Source: Psychrobacter sp. GP33 (GTDB taxonomy: Bacteria > Pseudomonadota > Gammaproteobacteria > Pseudomonadales > Moraxellaceae). Taken from it: 64,000 bases of DNA. Position 1 is the stretch's first letter; every line of letters begins with the position of its first letter. The stretch lies in contig NZ_JACGYX010000002.1 of the NCBI RefSeq assembly GCF_014119005.1, positions 310,001 through 374,000 on the forward strand, read 5' to 3'. This document shows, in pieces, positions 34,052-44,864 of the stretch. A program made the position numbers and the translations under genes. Under the pieces are notes generated by a model. It was not told the DNA's origin. It searched no databases and saw only the letters and a program-made list of their open reading frames with translations.

Positions 34052-34380
34052 TTTATATTGAAGATAAATTTTTATTATTTATAATTAGGTATTAATAAAC
34101 AGCTATTTAATTACCGATACTACAATTAACAAAATTAACATCTACGTTGCAACTCTGTTTTAGTTTTTATAAGACTAATACCTCATCACTTATATAAGCT
34201 TCCCCTGACCGCGATGACTTCTGACTATGAAGTCGGCGCGGTAGACCCACAGTGAGTCAAGCGCAAAAGCGTATTGGCGACATCAACACTTGTAAGAACC
34301 GCAACATGTAAGAACCGTAGTAAGCATGGAATAAAAAAGTACTACTCAAAAAACGCTCACTTAACCCAACCGGCAAAGGA
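34052..34380. other. Spacer between the two cytochrome genes with a strong hairpin and direct repeats
   Basis: This 329-base gap contains a strong interrupted hairpin (34208-34242), two copies of TGTAAGAACCG (34291-34301 and 34307-34317) and an AAAGGA site before the second cytochrome gene. No protein gene was seen. Confidence 0.5.
34208..34242. repeat. Interrupted inverted repeat between the cytochrome genes
   Basis: The outer arms ACCGCG/CGCGGT (34208-34213, 34237-34242) and the inner arms GACTTC/GAAGTC (34216-34221, 34229-34234) are separated by a 2-base symmetrical bulge, with a 7-base loop. There is no T-run, so it is more likely an operator or an RNA processing structure than a terminator. 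Confidence 0.55.
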
Positions 34381-34911
34381 ATGAACATGGACATCAACCA
34401 GCAACTTATCAATAAAAAATCGCTAAATATAGCGGGAAAACTAACGTGGTCAGCGCTAGGTCTTAGCGCTATGCTTGCTCTAAGTGCTTGTAGTGGCGAT
34501 AAAGCGGTAGAAGAACCTGTGGTAGAAGACGTACCAGCCGTTGAAGTTGTCGAAGAACCTGTAGTAGAAGAAGCACCAGTGGTTGAAGCTGAGCCAGTAG
34601 TTGAAGCAGCACCAGTTGAAGAAACAGCTACTGCTGAAGCAGAAGGCGCGGTTGCTACTGAAGTATTAGCAGCAGATGCTGGTGAGCAGCTTTACAACGC
34701 CCAGTGTATGGCTTGTCATGCCGCTGGCTTGCTAAATGCGCCTAAATTTGGTGATAAAGAAGCATGGGCACCGCGTATTGCTAAAGGTAAAGACACTTTG
34801 CATATGCACTCTGCTAAAGGCTTCAACCAAATGCCAGCTCAGGCTGCTAACGGTGTAAGCGAAGCACAGGTCTACGCTGCAGTAGATTATATGATTGCCG
34901 CTGCTAGCTAA
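34381..34911 (+). CDS. Cytochrome c5-type lipoprotein with acidic repeat linker
   Basis: This 176-residue paralogue of the preceding gene has a lipoprotein signal with lipobox LSAC (Cys37), a linker of imperfect Glu-Pro-Val repeats (residues 43-90, EEPVVEE/EAPVVEAEPVV type) and a cytochrome c domain with CMACH (109-113), AWAPRIAKGKDTL and axial Met151 (FNQMPA). The haem domains of the two genes are nearly the same; the linkers differ completely. AAAGGA lies directly before the ATG at 34381; the ATG at 34387 is also possible. A terminator follows at 34976-35016. Confidence 0.9.
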   Translation: MNMDINQQLINKKSLNIAGKLTWSALGLSAMLALSACSGDKAVEEPVVEDVPAVEVVEEPVVEEAPVVEAEPVVEAAPVEETATAEAEGAVATEVLAADAGEQLYNAQCMACHAAGLLNAPKFGDKEAWAPRIAKGKDTLHMHSAKGFNQMPAQAANGVSEAQVYAAVDYMIAAAS

Positions 34912-34975
34912 TAGCAGTCAGTAAATATCAGCCATTGAAATACCAGTGACTGCAATACTGGCTATTGAAATTTGT

Positions 34976-35016
34976 TAAAATGACCGTCATTGTGTTCTGC
35001 AATGACGGTTTTTTTA
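34976..35016 (+). terminator. Intrinsic terminator after the second cytochrome gene
   Basis: A perfect stem ACCGTCATTG/CAATGACGGT with a short loop and six or more T residues after it. Confidence 0.9.
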
Positions 35017-35029
35017 TGAAGGTGAGTGC

Positions 35030-36079
35030 ATGAAAGTATTGGGTTTAGAAACCTCGTGTGATGAGACGGGTCTGGCGATTTTTGATAGTGAGCTGATAGA
35101 CAGTGACAATAAGGGTCTGCTTGGGCAAGTGCTGTATTCACAAATAGAACTGCATGCCGTCTATGGCGGGGTTGTACCTGAGCTTGCCAGCCGCGATCAC
35201 ATTCGTAAATTGGTACCGTTATTTCATGAGCTGTTAGATCAATGTGGCATTAGTAAACATGAGATTGATGCCATTGCTTATACTAAGGGACCTGGCTTGA
35301 TTGGTGCGCTAATGACGGGTGCATTATTTGGGCGCAGTTTGGCTTATGGATTAGGAATTCCGGCAATCGGTATTCATCATATGGAAGGGCATTTGCTCGC
35401 GCCATTGATGGGCGCTAATCCGCCAGCTTTTCCTTTTGTTTCGTTATTGGTATCTGGCGGTCATACGTTACTTATTGCTGCACAGGGCGTTGGTCAGTAT
35501 GAAATATTGGGCGAATCCATTGATGATGCCGCAGGTGAGTGTTTTGATAAAGCGGCAAAAATGCTGGGGCTAGAATATCCTGGTGGACCTAATATCGCTA
35601 AACTTGCCGAAACTGGCAATCCTAATGCTTACCAGTTACCGCGTCCGATGTTGCATCGCGGTTTGGACTTTTCCTTTAGTGGTATGAAAACAGCAGTGCA
35701 CAATCTTATTAAAGACACTGCTGGCTCAGGGACAGGCTCTGATAGTGACCCACAAGTACGGGCTGATATTGCCGCCAGTTTTCAGCATGCCATGGTCGAT
35801 ACCTTAGTAAGAAAGTCAATTAAAGCTTTAAAACAAGCAAATATGAGCCGCTTAGTGATTGCAGGCGGGGTGAGTGCCAACCGTCATTTGCGTGACACAC
35901 TTGAAACGGAATTGGCTAAAATAAATGCGACCGTTCACTATGCGCCGCCCGCGTTATGTACCGATAATGGGGCGATGATTGCTTATGCGGGCTACGAGCG
36001 CTTGCAAGCTGGACAGTCAGATGATTTGGCAGTGACTTGTGTGCCGCGTTGGCCGATGACAGAATTACCAGCAGTGTAA
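35030..36079 (+). CDS. tsaD: tRNA N6-adenosine threonylcarbamoyltransferase
   Basis: The catalytic subunit that transfers threonylcarbamoyl to A37 of ANN-decoding tRNAs. At 349 residues it is close to the E. coli length. Motifs are [18 protein letters not shown] at the start, [11 protein letters not shown], the metal-binding [10 protein letters not shown] (His-x3-His), [24 protein letters not shown] and the C-terminal [10 protein letters not shown]. It is downstream of the cytochrome terminator and upstream of crcB. The partner genes tsaB, tsaC and tsaE are not in this window. Confidence 0.96.
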   Translation: MKVLGLETSCDETGLAIFDSELIDSDNKGLLGQVLYSQIELHAVYGGVVPELASRDHIRKLVPLFHELLDQCGISKHEIDAIAYTKGPGLIGALMTGALFGRSLAYGLGIPAIGIHHMEGHLLAPLMGANPPAFPFVSLLVSGGHTLLIAAQGVGQYEILGESIDDAAGECFDKAAKMLGLEYPGGPNIAKLAETGNPNAYQLPRPMLHRGLDFSFSGMKTAVHNLIKDTAGSGTGSDSDPQVRADIAASFQHAMVDTLVRKSIKALKQANMSRLVIAGGVSANRHLRDTLETELAKINATVHYAPPALCTDNGAMIAYAGYERLQAGQSDDLAVTCVPRWPMTELPAV

Positions 36080-36152
36080 TCGTATTTATTGATACATTTT
36101 ATTTTATAAGCGCTAGTTCATTATTGACAGTGATTAAGACAAGGATAAAATT

Positions 36153-36524
36153 ATGCAGTGGCTTGCCATTGGTTTAGGGGCAGCACTTGGCGCGTGTTTG
36201 CGGGCGTGGCTAGGGCGCTTTAATCCGCTACACAGTTGGATACCGATAGGGACGCTTAGTGCCAATATCTTAGGGGGCCTGCTGATAGGTCTAGCTGTGG
36301 TATGGTTTCAGCGTACCGGCAGCATGCTATCGGTCAATGTAAAAATGTTTATTATCACTGGCTTCTGTGGCGGATTGACCACCTTTAGTACCTTTAGCGT
36401 TGAAGTCTTTAGCTTGATAAATGCAGGACGTATGCTTGCTGGGCTTGGATTGGTCGGTCTGCATGTGGGACTGACATTATCCGCAACTGCGCTTGGTTTT
36501 TATTTATTTAGAGGTATTTTATAA
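36153..36524 (+). CDS. crcB: Fluoride-specific ion channel CrcB
   Basis: A 123-residue, four-helix membrane protein of the Fluc family that exports fluoride as a dual-topology dimer. Signatures are [14 protein letters not shown] near the start, [14 protein letters not shown] with the conserved Asn, and [15 protein letters not shown] with the Phe box and sodium-site Thr/Ser. AAGGA precedes the ATG. The 73-base upstream gap has no recognisable fluoride riboswitch. The metR gene follows tail-to-tail, only 8 bases away. Confidence 0.92.
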   Translation: MQWLAIGLGAALGACLRAWLGRFNPLHSWIPIGTLSANILGGLLIGLAVVWFQRTGSMLSVNVKMFIITGFCGGLTTFSTFSVEVFSLINAGRMLAGLGLVGLHVGLTLSATALGFYLFRGIL

Positions 36525-36532
36525 GTATTTGC

Positions 36533-37423
36533 CTACAACGGCTTAACAATACCTTCCAATAAGTTGGCAAAGCCTTGCATATAGGCGGTATCTTGACTGG
36601 ACGTGCGCGTTGCTGCATACAGCTGACAATGGACGCCGTCGCCGAGCGGACGCGATACTACCCAGCCTTTTTTCTCATAATCGCTCACTACCCAATCAGG
36701 TAAAGCAGCAACGCCACGCTCACTAGCAACCAACTGAATCAGCATGGCTGTCAATTCTGTCGTACGGATTTGCTTAAAAGTAACCTGCGCTGGCGTCATA
36801 AAGTTAGCGATAATATCAAGGCGCTTGGCTTCAACAGGGTAGGCAATCAGTGTTTCAGCAATTAAGTCTTCCGGACTTATAAAAGCTCGCTCAGCCAAAT
36901 CGTGCATCGGTGACAGTACCAAACGACTCTCATACTCAAATAACGGCTGATAGCTAAGCCCGTCAATCGGCAAGTTACTGGTGGTAATCAGTAAATCGAT
37001 ATCGCCTTCTAGCAATAAATGATGCGGTTCCGGTTCAAAACCTGTGGCAAAGTCCAGCTCCACATCTGACCACTCGCGACGATAGTGATTCAGTATCGGC
37101 ATTAACCAGTCAAAACAGCTGTGACATTCAGATGCCAAGCGTAATCGTCCTGCTTGCCCGTGCGCTAAGCGTTTGAGATTGGCTTTGGTACGATTCACTT
37201 GTGGCAGGATATTGTCGGCAAGCGCCAATACTGCCTTTCCAGCTGGGGTAAAAGTAATTGGACGAGTGCGCCGATTGACCAAGCTTATATCGTAGTAATT
37301 TTCCAGCTCTTTAAGCTGATGTGACACCGCAGAAGCCGTGACGTGCAGCTCATCAGCAGCGGCTGCGAGCGAGCCATGCGCCCGCAACGCGGTTAGGGTA
37401 TTAAGATGACGAAGCTCTAACAT
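36533..37423 (-). CDS. metR: LysR-family transcriptional regulator MetR
   Basis: A 296-residue LysR-type regulator with an N-terminal winged HTH (RHLNTLTALRAHGSLAAAADELHVTASAVSHQLKELE, residues 4-40) and a substrate-binding domain. The MetR-specific features are SECHSCFDWLMPIL, in which CHSC is diagnostic, and ETLIAYPVEAKRLD. MetR activates methionine synthesis genes (metE, metH, metF) with homocysteine as co-inducer. No met gene is adjacent here, so its regulon lies elsewhere. It ends 8 bases from the crcB stop. Confidence 0.92.
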   Translation of the reverse strand: MLELRHLNTLTALRAHGSLAAAADELHVTASAVSHQLKELENYYDISLVNRRTRPITFTPAGKAVLALADNILPQVNRTKANLKRLAHGQAGRLRLASECHSCFDWLMPILNHYRREWSDVELDFATGFEPEPHHLLLEGDIDLLITTSNLPIDGLSYQPLFEYESRLVLSPMHDLAERAFISPEDLIAETLIAYPVEAKRLDIIANFMTPAQVTFKQIRTTELTAMLIQLVASERGVAALPDWVVSDYEKKGWVVSRPLGDGVHCQLYAATRTSSQDTAYMQGFANLLEGIVKPL

Positions 37424-37529
37424 AGGATAACCATAGCGCTAATAAATACAAATATGAGGTGAATAAAATTCATTATAAGTAATTTTATGCTGATTTTCAC
37501 TCAAAGATTGGCAATGACTCAATAAAGCA

Positions 37530-38369
37530 CTAGCGTCGACGTAATAGCAGCTGCGAGATAATAACCAATATTAATGAGGCAGCAAGCAATAAAGTACCAA
37601 TAGCATTAACTTCAGGCTTTAGTCCTACGCGTACCATAGAATAAATGCGGAGTGGCAAAATCTCATAGCTGGGACCCGTCACAAAGGTCGAAACCACCAC
37701 ATCATCAAGGGATAAAGTAAACGCCAATAGCCAACCTGCCAATACCGCAGGCAAGATAACCGGAATCAGTACCGTGCGTACCATCGTGGATTCACTCGCG
37801 CCCAAATCTCGAGCCGCTTCCATCAAGCGCTCATCCAAACTGCTTAAGCGTGCAAACACAGTAATCACCACAAACGGCAAGCAAAAGGTAATGTGCGCCA
37901 ATAGTAACGACACAAAGCCCAATTGCAGCCCAATAAGTAAAAATAGCGCGAGTAACGATATTGCCAACACAATCTCAGGCGACATCATCAACACGAATAA
38001 TAGACCGTTTAATAAACCTTTACCGCGAAAATTATAACGGTGCAGCGCCAATGCCGTTAACGTGCCAATCAAGGTCGAAACCGTTGCCGCAACCAAACCC
38101 AACACAATAGAATGCCAAAAAGCGTCTAACATGGCTTGGTTATTAAACAGCGATTCATACCACTTTAAGCTAAAGCCGCCCCAGTTATAGCCGATTTTAG
38201 ACTTGTTAAAGGACATGACGACTAAGACAATAATGGGCAAATACAGTAAGGTATAAATAAGACCAAGATAGCTTTTAGCTGCGATACTGCCAGCACTTGC
38301 CATTTTAAATGCCTGTTTTTGATTCTTTTGTTTAGGCAACGATGCGCGGTCTAGTGGACTGTCAGACAT
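37530..38369 (-). CDS. potC: Spermidine/putrescine ABC transporter permease PotC
   Basis: A 279-residue inner-membrane permease with six hydrophobic segments and the EAA loop MEAARDLGASESTMVRTVLIP. Conserved PotC segments are YLPIIVLVVMSFN, GGFSLKWYESLF, MMSPEIVLAISLL and LDDVVVSTFVTGPSYEILPLRIYSMVRVG. It is the last gene of a potABC set on the minus strand, overlapping potB by one base. The N-terminus carries a polar tail of about 30 residues before the first helix. No terminator is obvious downstream. Confidence 0.93.
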   Translation of the reverse strand: MSDSPLDRASLPKQKNQKQAFKMASAGSIAAKSYLGLIYTLLYLPIIVLVVMSFNKSKIGYNWGGFSLKWYESLFNNQAMLDAFWHSIVLGLVAATVSTLIGTLTALALHRYNFRGKGLLNGLLFVLMMSPEIVLAISLLALFLLIGLQLGFVSLLLAHITFCLPFVVITVFARLSSLDERLMEAARDLGASESTMVRTVLIPVILPAVLAGWLLAFTLSLDDVVVSTFVTGPSYEILPLRIYSMVRVGLKPEVNAIGTLLLAASLILVIISQLLLRRR

Positions 38370-39247
38370 TATGCCACCTCATTAAAATCGGTTTTGCCAA
38401 TCCGGCGGCTACTGGCGCGATAGGCAAGTAACAATACCGCCATTGCGAGCGTTAGTAACACGCTTGCAGCAGCACCAAAAGGCCAATCACGCGCATCTAA
38501 GAATTGGTTTTTAATAATATTACCAACGAGTAAATTGCGTGAACCGCCTAAAATATCTGCCACGTAAAACATGCCCATTGCTGGCAGTAATACCAACAGC
38601 ACACCTGAGATAATCCCCGGCGTGGTCAATGGCAATATCACATGCCAAAAAGTCTGCGTTTTTGTCGCGCCCAAATCTTGCGAGGCAAGCAGCATATCAT
38701 TGCGCAAATCAGTAAAGACGGCATATAACGGCAACACCATAAACGGAAATAACAAATAAGTGAGTCCGGCAATCACCGCGCCTTGCGTATATAAAATATC
38801 AATCGGCGCATCGATAATGCCGACTGCCAGTAACGCTTTATTAATCAGCCCGTTATTGGCAAATAGTAATTTAAGCGCATAAGTACGCACTAAAGAATTG
38901 GTCCAAAACGGCAAAATTAACAGCATCATGAGTAACGGCTGCCAACGCGCTTTGGTTTTAGACACAATCCATGCAAACGGGTAGCCGAGCAGCAGACAAA
39001 TCACAGTGGTAATGCTCGCCATCCATAATGAGTGTACAAACACATCAAAATAAAGCGGATCAATCATGCGCACATAGCTGTCGATACTGACGGGTAAGCT
39101 GATAAACGCGCTGCTATCACGGGTTAAAAAACTGACCGCTATCACTAAAATATTTGGCAATAAAGCGAAAATCAGTAGCCAACCCCATATTAGCCATAAG
39201 GTTGCCGTGCGAAAAGGACTTTTATTACTTGAATTAAAGCCCGCCAT
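38369..39247 (-). CDS. potB: Spermidine/putrescine ABC transporter permease PotB
   Basis: A 292-residue permease partner of PotC. Recognisable PotB segments are FALLPNILVIAVSFLTRD, LDPLYFDVF-like (IDPLYFDVFVHSLWM), LPFWTNSLVRTYALK, the EAA loop ASQDLGATKTQTFWHVILPL, LPAMGMFYVADILGG and FLDARDWPFGAA. The start overlaps the stop of potA and its own stop overlaps potC, so translation is probably coupled across all three genes. Confidence 0.93.
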   Translation of the reverse strand: MAGFNSSNKSPFRTATLWLIWGWLLIFALLPNILVIAVSFLTRDSSAFISLPVSIDSYVRMIDPLYFDVFVHSLWMASITTVICLLLGYPFAWIVSKTKARWQPLLMMLLILPFWTNSLVRTYALKLLFANNGLINKALLAVGIIDAPIDILYTQGAVIAGLTYLLFPFMVLPLYAVFTDLRNDMLLASQDLGATKTQTFWHVILPLTTPGIISGVLLVLLPAMGMFYVADILGGSRNLLVGNIIKNQFLDARDWPFGAAASVLLTLAMAVLLLAYRASSRRIGKTDFNEVA

Positions 39248-40503
39248 TAGAAGCTATCCTTTTGCATAGCTAGCGATTCTTCATTAGGTAATACCCATTC
39301 CCAACCATCAACCCAAGTGACTTTTACCGGCTCATTTATTTTATAATCAAAGCTGGGATCATCTTCATCAAAAAACTCAGACGCTTTAATAATATGTCCG
39401 TTGTCCAGCTTGATAATAGAATCTAAGGTGCTGCCTTTATAATTACTCTCAATCACGCGTCCAATCAGACCCGTGCGCGTGCTGTCATTAACATCATAAA
39501 TGCGCAAATCTTCAGGGCGTAATAATAAATTAACAATATCGCCGACTTGAACCTCTTTATCAAATTTTGGACGGCGCAAATTACGTAAGATTGCTGGCTT
39601 TTCTTGCGCTTCGCATACTTCGACTTCGATGCGTCCATTGGTGACCTTGCCATCACGGTCGGGTTGGTCAAGATAAATGCCTTTGACTTCTGCTTTAAAA
39701 AGGTTGGTCTCACCGATAAATTTGGCGGTAAATAAATTTGCCGGATTTTCATAAATCTCAATCGGTGTACCAATTTGCTGAAACTTACCATCTTTCATCA
39801 CCGCAATACGGTCTGACATCGACAGTGCTTCTTCTTGGTCGTGGGTGACAAAAACAAAAGTAATGCCAAGCTCGCGTTGCAAACGCTTCAGCTCTGACTG
39901 CATTTGCAGACGTAATTTATAATCAAGCGCTGATAAGGGTTCATCGAGTAATAAGAGTTTGGGTCGATTAATAACTGCGCGCGCGATAGCGACTCGTTGC
40001 TGCTGACCGCCCGATAAATCTTGCGGGCGACGATTGGCTAAATGCTCAAGCTGTACCATTGCTAACATCTCGCGCACACGAGTTTGAATTTCGTCTTTTG
40101 AGACTTTTTTAATCTTAAGACCATAGGCAACATTTTGCGCCACAGTCATATGCGGAAATAATGCATATTGTTGAAACACGGTATTTACAGGACGCTTATC
40201 AGCGGACAACCCTGCCATTTGTACGCCATCTAAATAAATTGCGCCTGCTGTTGGCTGCTCAAAGCCTGCGATTAAACGTAATAACGTAGTCTTACCACAG
40301 CCTGAGGGTCCCAATAACGTTAAAAACTCACCGTGTTTAATATTAAGATTGATGTCGCTTAAGACTTCCGTGTCATCGTAGGTTTTTTTAAGATGGGTTA
40401 CTTGTAATAACACATCGTTTGGCACAGTATTCGTACTGTTTGCCTGAGAGTTGGCTTTTAATGCCGTATTAGTTGCGTTCAAGCGCGCAGGCGAGTCAGT
40501 CAT
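39247..40503 (-). CDS. potA: Spermidine/putrescine ABC transporter ATP-binding protein PotA
   Basis: A 418-residue ABC ATPase with Walker [11 protein letters not shown]-loop [13 protein letters not shown], signature LSGGQQQR, Walker [13 protein letters not shown] and H-loop FVTHDQEEA, followed by a C-terminal TOBE domain (about residues 290-410). It is longer than E. coli PotA (378) because of a polar N-terminal extension of about 30 residues (rich in Asn, Thr and Ser) and insertions in the regulatory tail. It is the first gene of potABC. The periplasmic binding protein potD is not next to it and is not in this window. Confidence 0.94.
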   Translation of the reverse strand: MTDSPARLNATNTALKANSQANSTNTVPNDVLLQVTHLKKTYDDTEVLSDINLNIKHGEFLTLLGPSGCGKTTLLRLIAGFEQPTAGAIYLDGVQMAGLSADKRPVNTVFQQYALFPHMTVAQNVAYGLKIKKVSKDEIQTRVREMLAMVQLEHLANRRPQDLSGGQQQRVAIARAVINRPKLLLLDEPLSALDYKLRLQMQSELKRLQRELGITFVFVTHDQEEALSMSDRIAVMKDGKFQQIGTPIEIYENPANLFTAKFIGETNLFKAEVKGIYLDQPDRDGKVTNGRIEVEVCEAQEKPAILRNLRRPKFDKEVQVGDIVNLLLRPEDLRIYDVNDSTRTGLIGRVIESNYKGSTLDSIIKLDNGHIIKASEFFDEDDPSFDYKINEPVKVTWVDGWEWVLPNEESLAMQKDSF

Positions 40504-40928
40504 GGAGTAAATTCCTAAAATGCCAAAATATCAACGCCATTTTCACAAGGCTATTGATGTCAGGTATTTTATAAAAAGTGTGTTTTAATAAAGGTAATTA
40601 ATCTTTAAATCAGTGAGCCACAATGTTAATGCTGCGTATTATAACAAACCCACTCTGCAAATAAGTGCAAGTTCGTTAGCGGTTACGTGGGTTATACTTT
40701 TTGCGTGAATAATATATTGTAATATTAGAAGGCTATATAGATTATGCAGTTGCTCATCGAAAGCCATCTAAAAATTCATTAGTAGAATAAAAATGAACCT
40801 AGGTTTTATTATCAAGTTTGTATTCTGATTGCTATACAATCATTTCATAATTAAGAAATATCTACACACATATTCTTCTCATTCTTTTTTTATACCTTAC
40901 TATTCAGCACCACCAACAAGGATAACTC
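40504..40928. other. Divergent intergenic region between potA and the carbonic anhydrase gene
   Basis: 425 AT-rich bases that carry the divergent promoters. A palindrome AACCTAGGTT (40798-40807) is visible, and AAGGATAA is the ribosome-binding site before the carbonic anhydrase gene. No ORF or RNA gene was seen. Confidence 0.4.
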
Positions 40929-41564
40929 ATGATTGACACACGCCCAAAAACTGGTCAAGAAGCGCTTGAACTGCTCAAAAAAGGCAATGAGCGCTACGTG
41001 GACAGCTTGACTAACCCAGACCCCATGACCAAGAGACGACCAGAGCTGACCAATGACCAGTACCCACTGGCGATTATTTTGGGTTGCTCAGATGCGCGTG
41101 TGCCGGTAGAGATTGTTTTTGACCAAGGCTTGGGCGATTTGTTCGTCATTCGCGTGGCGGGTAATATCGTTGCACCCTCACAAATTGGCTCAATCGAATT
41201 TGCGGCAGAAAAATTCGATACGCAACTGGTAGTTGTATTAGGTCATTCACATTGTGGCGCAGTGACCGCCTGTGTAGAAACGCTTATGGACCCTGAAAAA
41301 AATTACTCACCGAATCTGCAATCTATCGTTGATCGTATTCGTCCAAGCGTTTATAACCTGCACGAACTGGCGACTTCTAATGGTAAAGAGGTCGATACCG
41401 ATGCCTTAATCGACCGTGCCATTCGCGCCAATGTACGTATGTCAGTCAGTCAGCTTAAACACAGCTCACGGGCGCTAGAGGAATTAACCAATAGTGGTCA
41501 GTTACTCATTGTCGGTGCAGAATATGATATAGATACCGGTAAGGTACGATTTTTAGAAACTTAA
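40929..41564 (+). CDS. can: Beta-class carbonic anhydrase
   Basis: A 211-residue zinc enzyme that hydrates carbon dioxide. The zinc ligands are visible: Cys53 in GCSDARVP (with the Asp55-Arg57 dyad), and His106 and Cys109 in GHSHCGAV. The N-terminal helix EALELLKKGNERYVDS and the segment RVAGNIV are typical of the family. AAGGA precedes the ATG. The gloA gene follows 53 bases later on the same strand and may share the transcript. The symbol is by family; a different local name may be used. Confidence 0.92.
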   Translation: MIDTRPKTGQEALELLKKGNERYVDSLTNPDPMTKRRPELTNDQYPLAIILGCSDARVPVEIVFDQGLGDLFVIRVAGNIVAPSQIGSIEFAAEKFDTQLVVVLGHSHCGAVTACVETLMDPEKNYSPNLQSIVDRIRPSVYNLHELATSNGKEVDTDALIDRAIRANVRMSVSQLKHSSRALEELTNSGQLLIVGAEYDIDTGKVRFLET

Positions 41565-41617
41565 TAGCGGTTTATCTTCTTTTACTTTCACTATTCTTAT
41601 ATTTGGAGTAATTTTAT

Positions 41618-42178
41618 ATGTCCGACTCTACCTCTAACGCTACGCATATTGACCAACCTAACAGCAGCATTCAGGCAGCAGGTGTGCAGCCGATTGCGGT
41701 TGCCACTACTGGCTATACCTTTAATCACACCATGCTTCGGGTAAAAGATCCGGTAAAGTCACTCGAGTTTTATACCGGTGTCCTTGGGATGACCTTATTG
41801 GCGGTAAAAAAATTCCCAAAAATGGAATTTGATTTGTATTTTTTAGCTAAGCTGACTGATGAAGAGCGTGAAAATCTGCCTGCCGGCGATGATTTGGCAA
41901 TTTATGCTTTCCGTCAGCGCGGTATTTTAGAGCTGACCCATAATTATGGTACCGAGACTGAAGACGGTTTTAGCTATCATGATGGTAATGAGGCACCACA
42001 AGGTTTTGGGCATATTTGTTTTAGTGTGCCTGACTTAGATGCTGCAGTTGCTTGGTTTGATGACAATAATGTCACCTTTAAAAAACGTCCTGAAGACGGT
42101 AGCATGAAAAATATCGCTTTTATCAAAGATGTTGATGGCTACTGGATTGAGATTGTACAAGCTGGTTTGATGAGTTAG
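41618..42178 (+). CDS. gloA: Lactoylglutathione lyase (glyoxalase I)
   Basis: Detoxifies methylglyoxal as its glutathione hemithioacetal. The 186-residue form has the eukaryote-like longer sequence. The metal ligands are His in FNHTMLRVKD, Glu in GILELTHNYG, His in GFGHICFSV and Glu in DGYWIEIVQ. Also typical are KSLEFYTGVLGMTLL and PEDGSMKNIAFIKD. About 35 N-terminal polar residues precede the fold. GGAG precedes the ATG, and a strong terminator follows (42218-42257). Confidence 0.94.
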   Translation: MSDSTSNATHIDQPNSSIQAAGVQPIAVATTGYTFNHTMLRVKDPVKSLEFYTGVLGMTLLAVKKFPKMEFDLYFLAKLTDEERENLPAGDDLAIYAFRQRGILELTHNYGTETEDGFSYHDGNEAPQGFGHICFSVPDLDAAVAWFDDNNVTFKKRPEDGSMKNIAFIKDVDGYWIEIVQAGLMS

Positions 42179-42217
42179 CATTTAAGCGTAGTCAGAAAGG
42201 TAAATCATTAGAAGTAT

Positions 42218-42257
42218 AAAAAAACCGCCATTTCTATGTTGGAATGGCGGTTTTTTT
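42218..42257 (+). terminator. Intrinsic terminator after gloA
   Basis: The stem AAAACCGCCATT/AATGGCGGTTTT runs into seven T residues. A-rich sequence on the other side may also serve the converging cytochrome c' gene. Confidence 0.9.
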
Positions 42258-42329
42258 AACGCGATTAATAGTTGTTTCATTTAGCGTTATTATCTTAAAT
42301 TATGCTAGATAAGACAAGTTTAGCTATGA

Positions 42330-42800
42330 TTAGTCATCTTTTTTAACTTGATAATCGTCATGGCAAGATTTACAGCTTTTACCAACCGCGCCAAAGGCAG
42401 GTTTCACTTCCTCTAACGTCGTTGAATTCTGAGCAACCATATTTAGTTCAGCAGCTGCTTTTTGGAAGTCTTCTGAGGCGCTAATAAAACCTGGATTATC
42501 ACTCCAGACTTCTGGTTTAGCGTTACCAACTGCTTCGGTATCTTCAAAGTGGCTCCATGGGGTTTTAGATTCGCTGTCTAAAAAAGCCGCCTGTTCTTTA
42601 AAGACATCAATATCAAAGGTATCAGGTTCTTTCACCATGCCCCCCATGATTTTTGCCGCATCGCCATAGTTTTTCATCACATCTTGACGGGCTTTCACAT
42701 CAGGATGGGTCGGGGTACACGCCGCTAGACCAAGTACAGCGGTCATTAGCGATATGCTGATAAGAGATTTTAATGAGTTGCTGGTATGAACCTGTGCCAT
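42330..42800 (-). CDS. Cytochrome c' lipoprotein
   Basis: A 156-residue class II cytochrome c with the haem site CKSCH close to the C-terminus, as expected for the four-helix cytochrome c' fold; the upstream helices contain KNYGDAAKIMGGMVKEPD. Cytochromes c' bind nitric oxide and may protect against it. The N-terminal hydrophobic stretch ends in LAAC (Cys28), so it is predicted to be lipid-anchored, which is unusual because most are soluble periplasmic proteins. GGAG-type sequence precedes the ATG. It is a single gene between gloA and hemF. Confidence 0.85.
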   Translation of the reverse strand: MAQVHTSNSLKSLISISLMTAVLGLAACTPTHPDVKARQDVMKNYGDAAKIMGGMVKEPDTFDIDVFKEQAAFLDSESKTPWSHFEDTEAVGNAKPEVWSDNPGFISASEDFQKAAAELNMVAQNSTTLEEVKPAFGAVGKSCKSCHDDYQVKKDD

Positions 42801-42966
42801 ATGAAGACTCCTTTATAATTGGCTATTAATGGACGTATGAGACGTTATATGTCCAAAATTAAGTGGCTATTAGTTATCTTTTTATGAATATAGGTCGTGA
42901 AACCAATGATCATTATAGAAGTAAGGCATTACACTATAAATATAGCGCTAAGCTAATTTTGCTATA

Positions 42967-43001
42967 AAGAAAGGTCAGCCTTGATAGCTGACCTTTCTTT
43001 A
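42967..43001 (-). terminator. Intrinsic terminator after hemF
   Basis: The stem AAAGAAAGGTCAGC/GCTGACCTTTCTTT with a 7-base loop lies downstream of hemF, with T-rich sequence on the minus strand. Confidence 0.85.
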
Positions 43002-43062
43002 TTATGTTACAGATGTTTGCTTTTATTGCTTAACACCTAGACTATCATTATGCCGTTCTAGA

Positions 43063-44864
<1,802 letters not shown>

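Noticed and set aside
34381..34911. Linker of the second cytochrome as a frameshift remnant
   Set aside because: The frame is intact, the repeats are in phase, and the haem domain downstream is complete.
36080..36152. Fluoride riboswitch upstream of crcB
   Set aside because: The 73-base gap is AT-rich and lacks a GGCGAUG-like core and pseudoknot partners.
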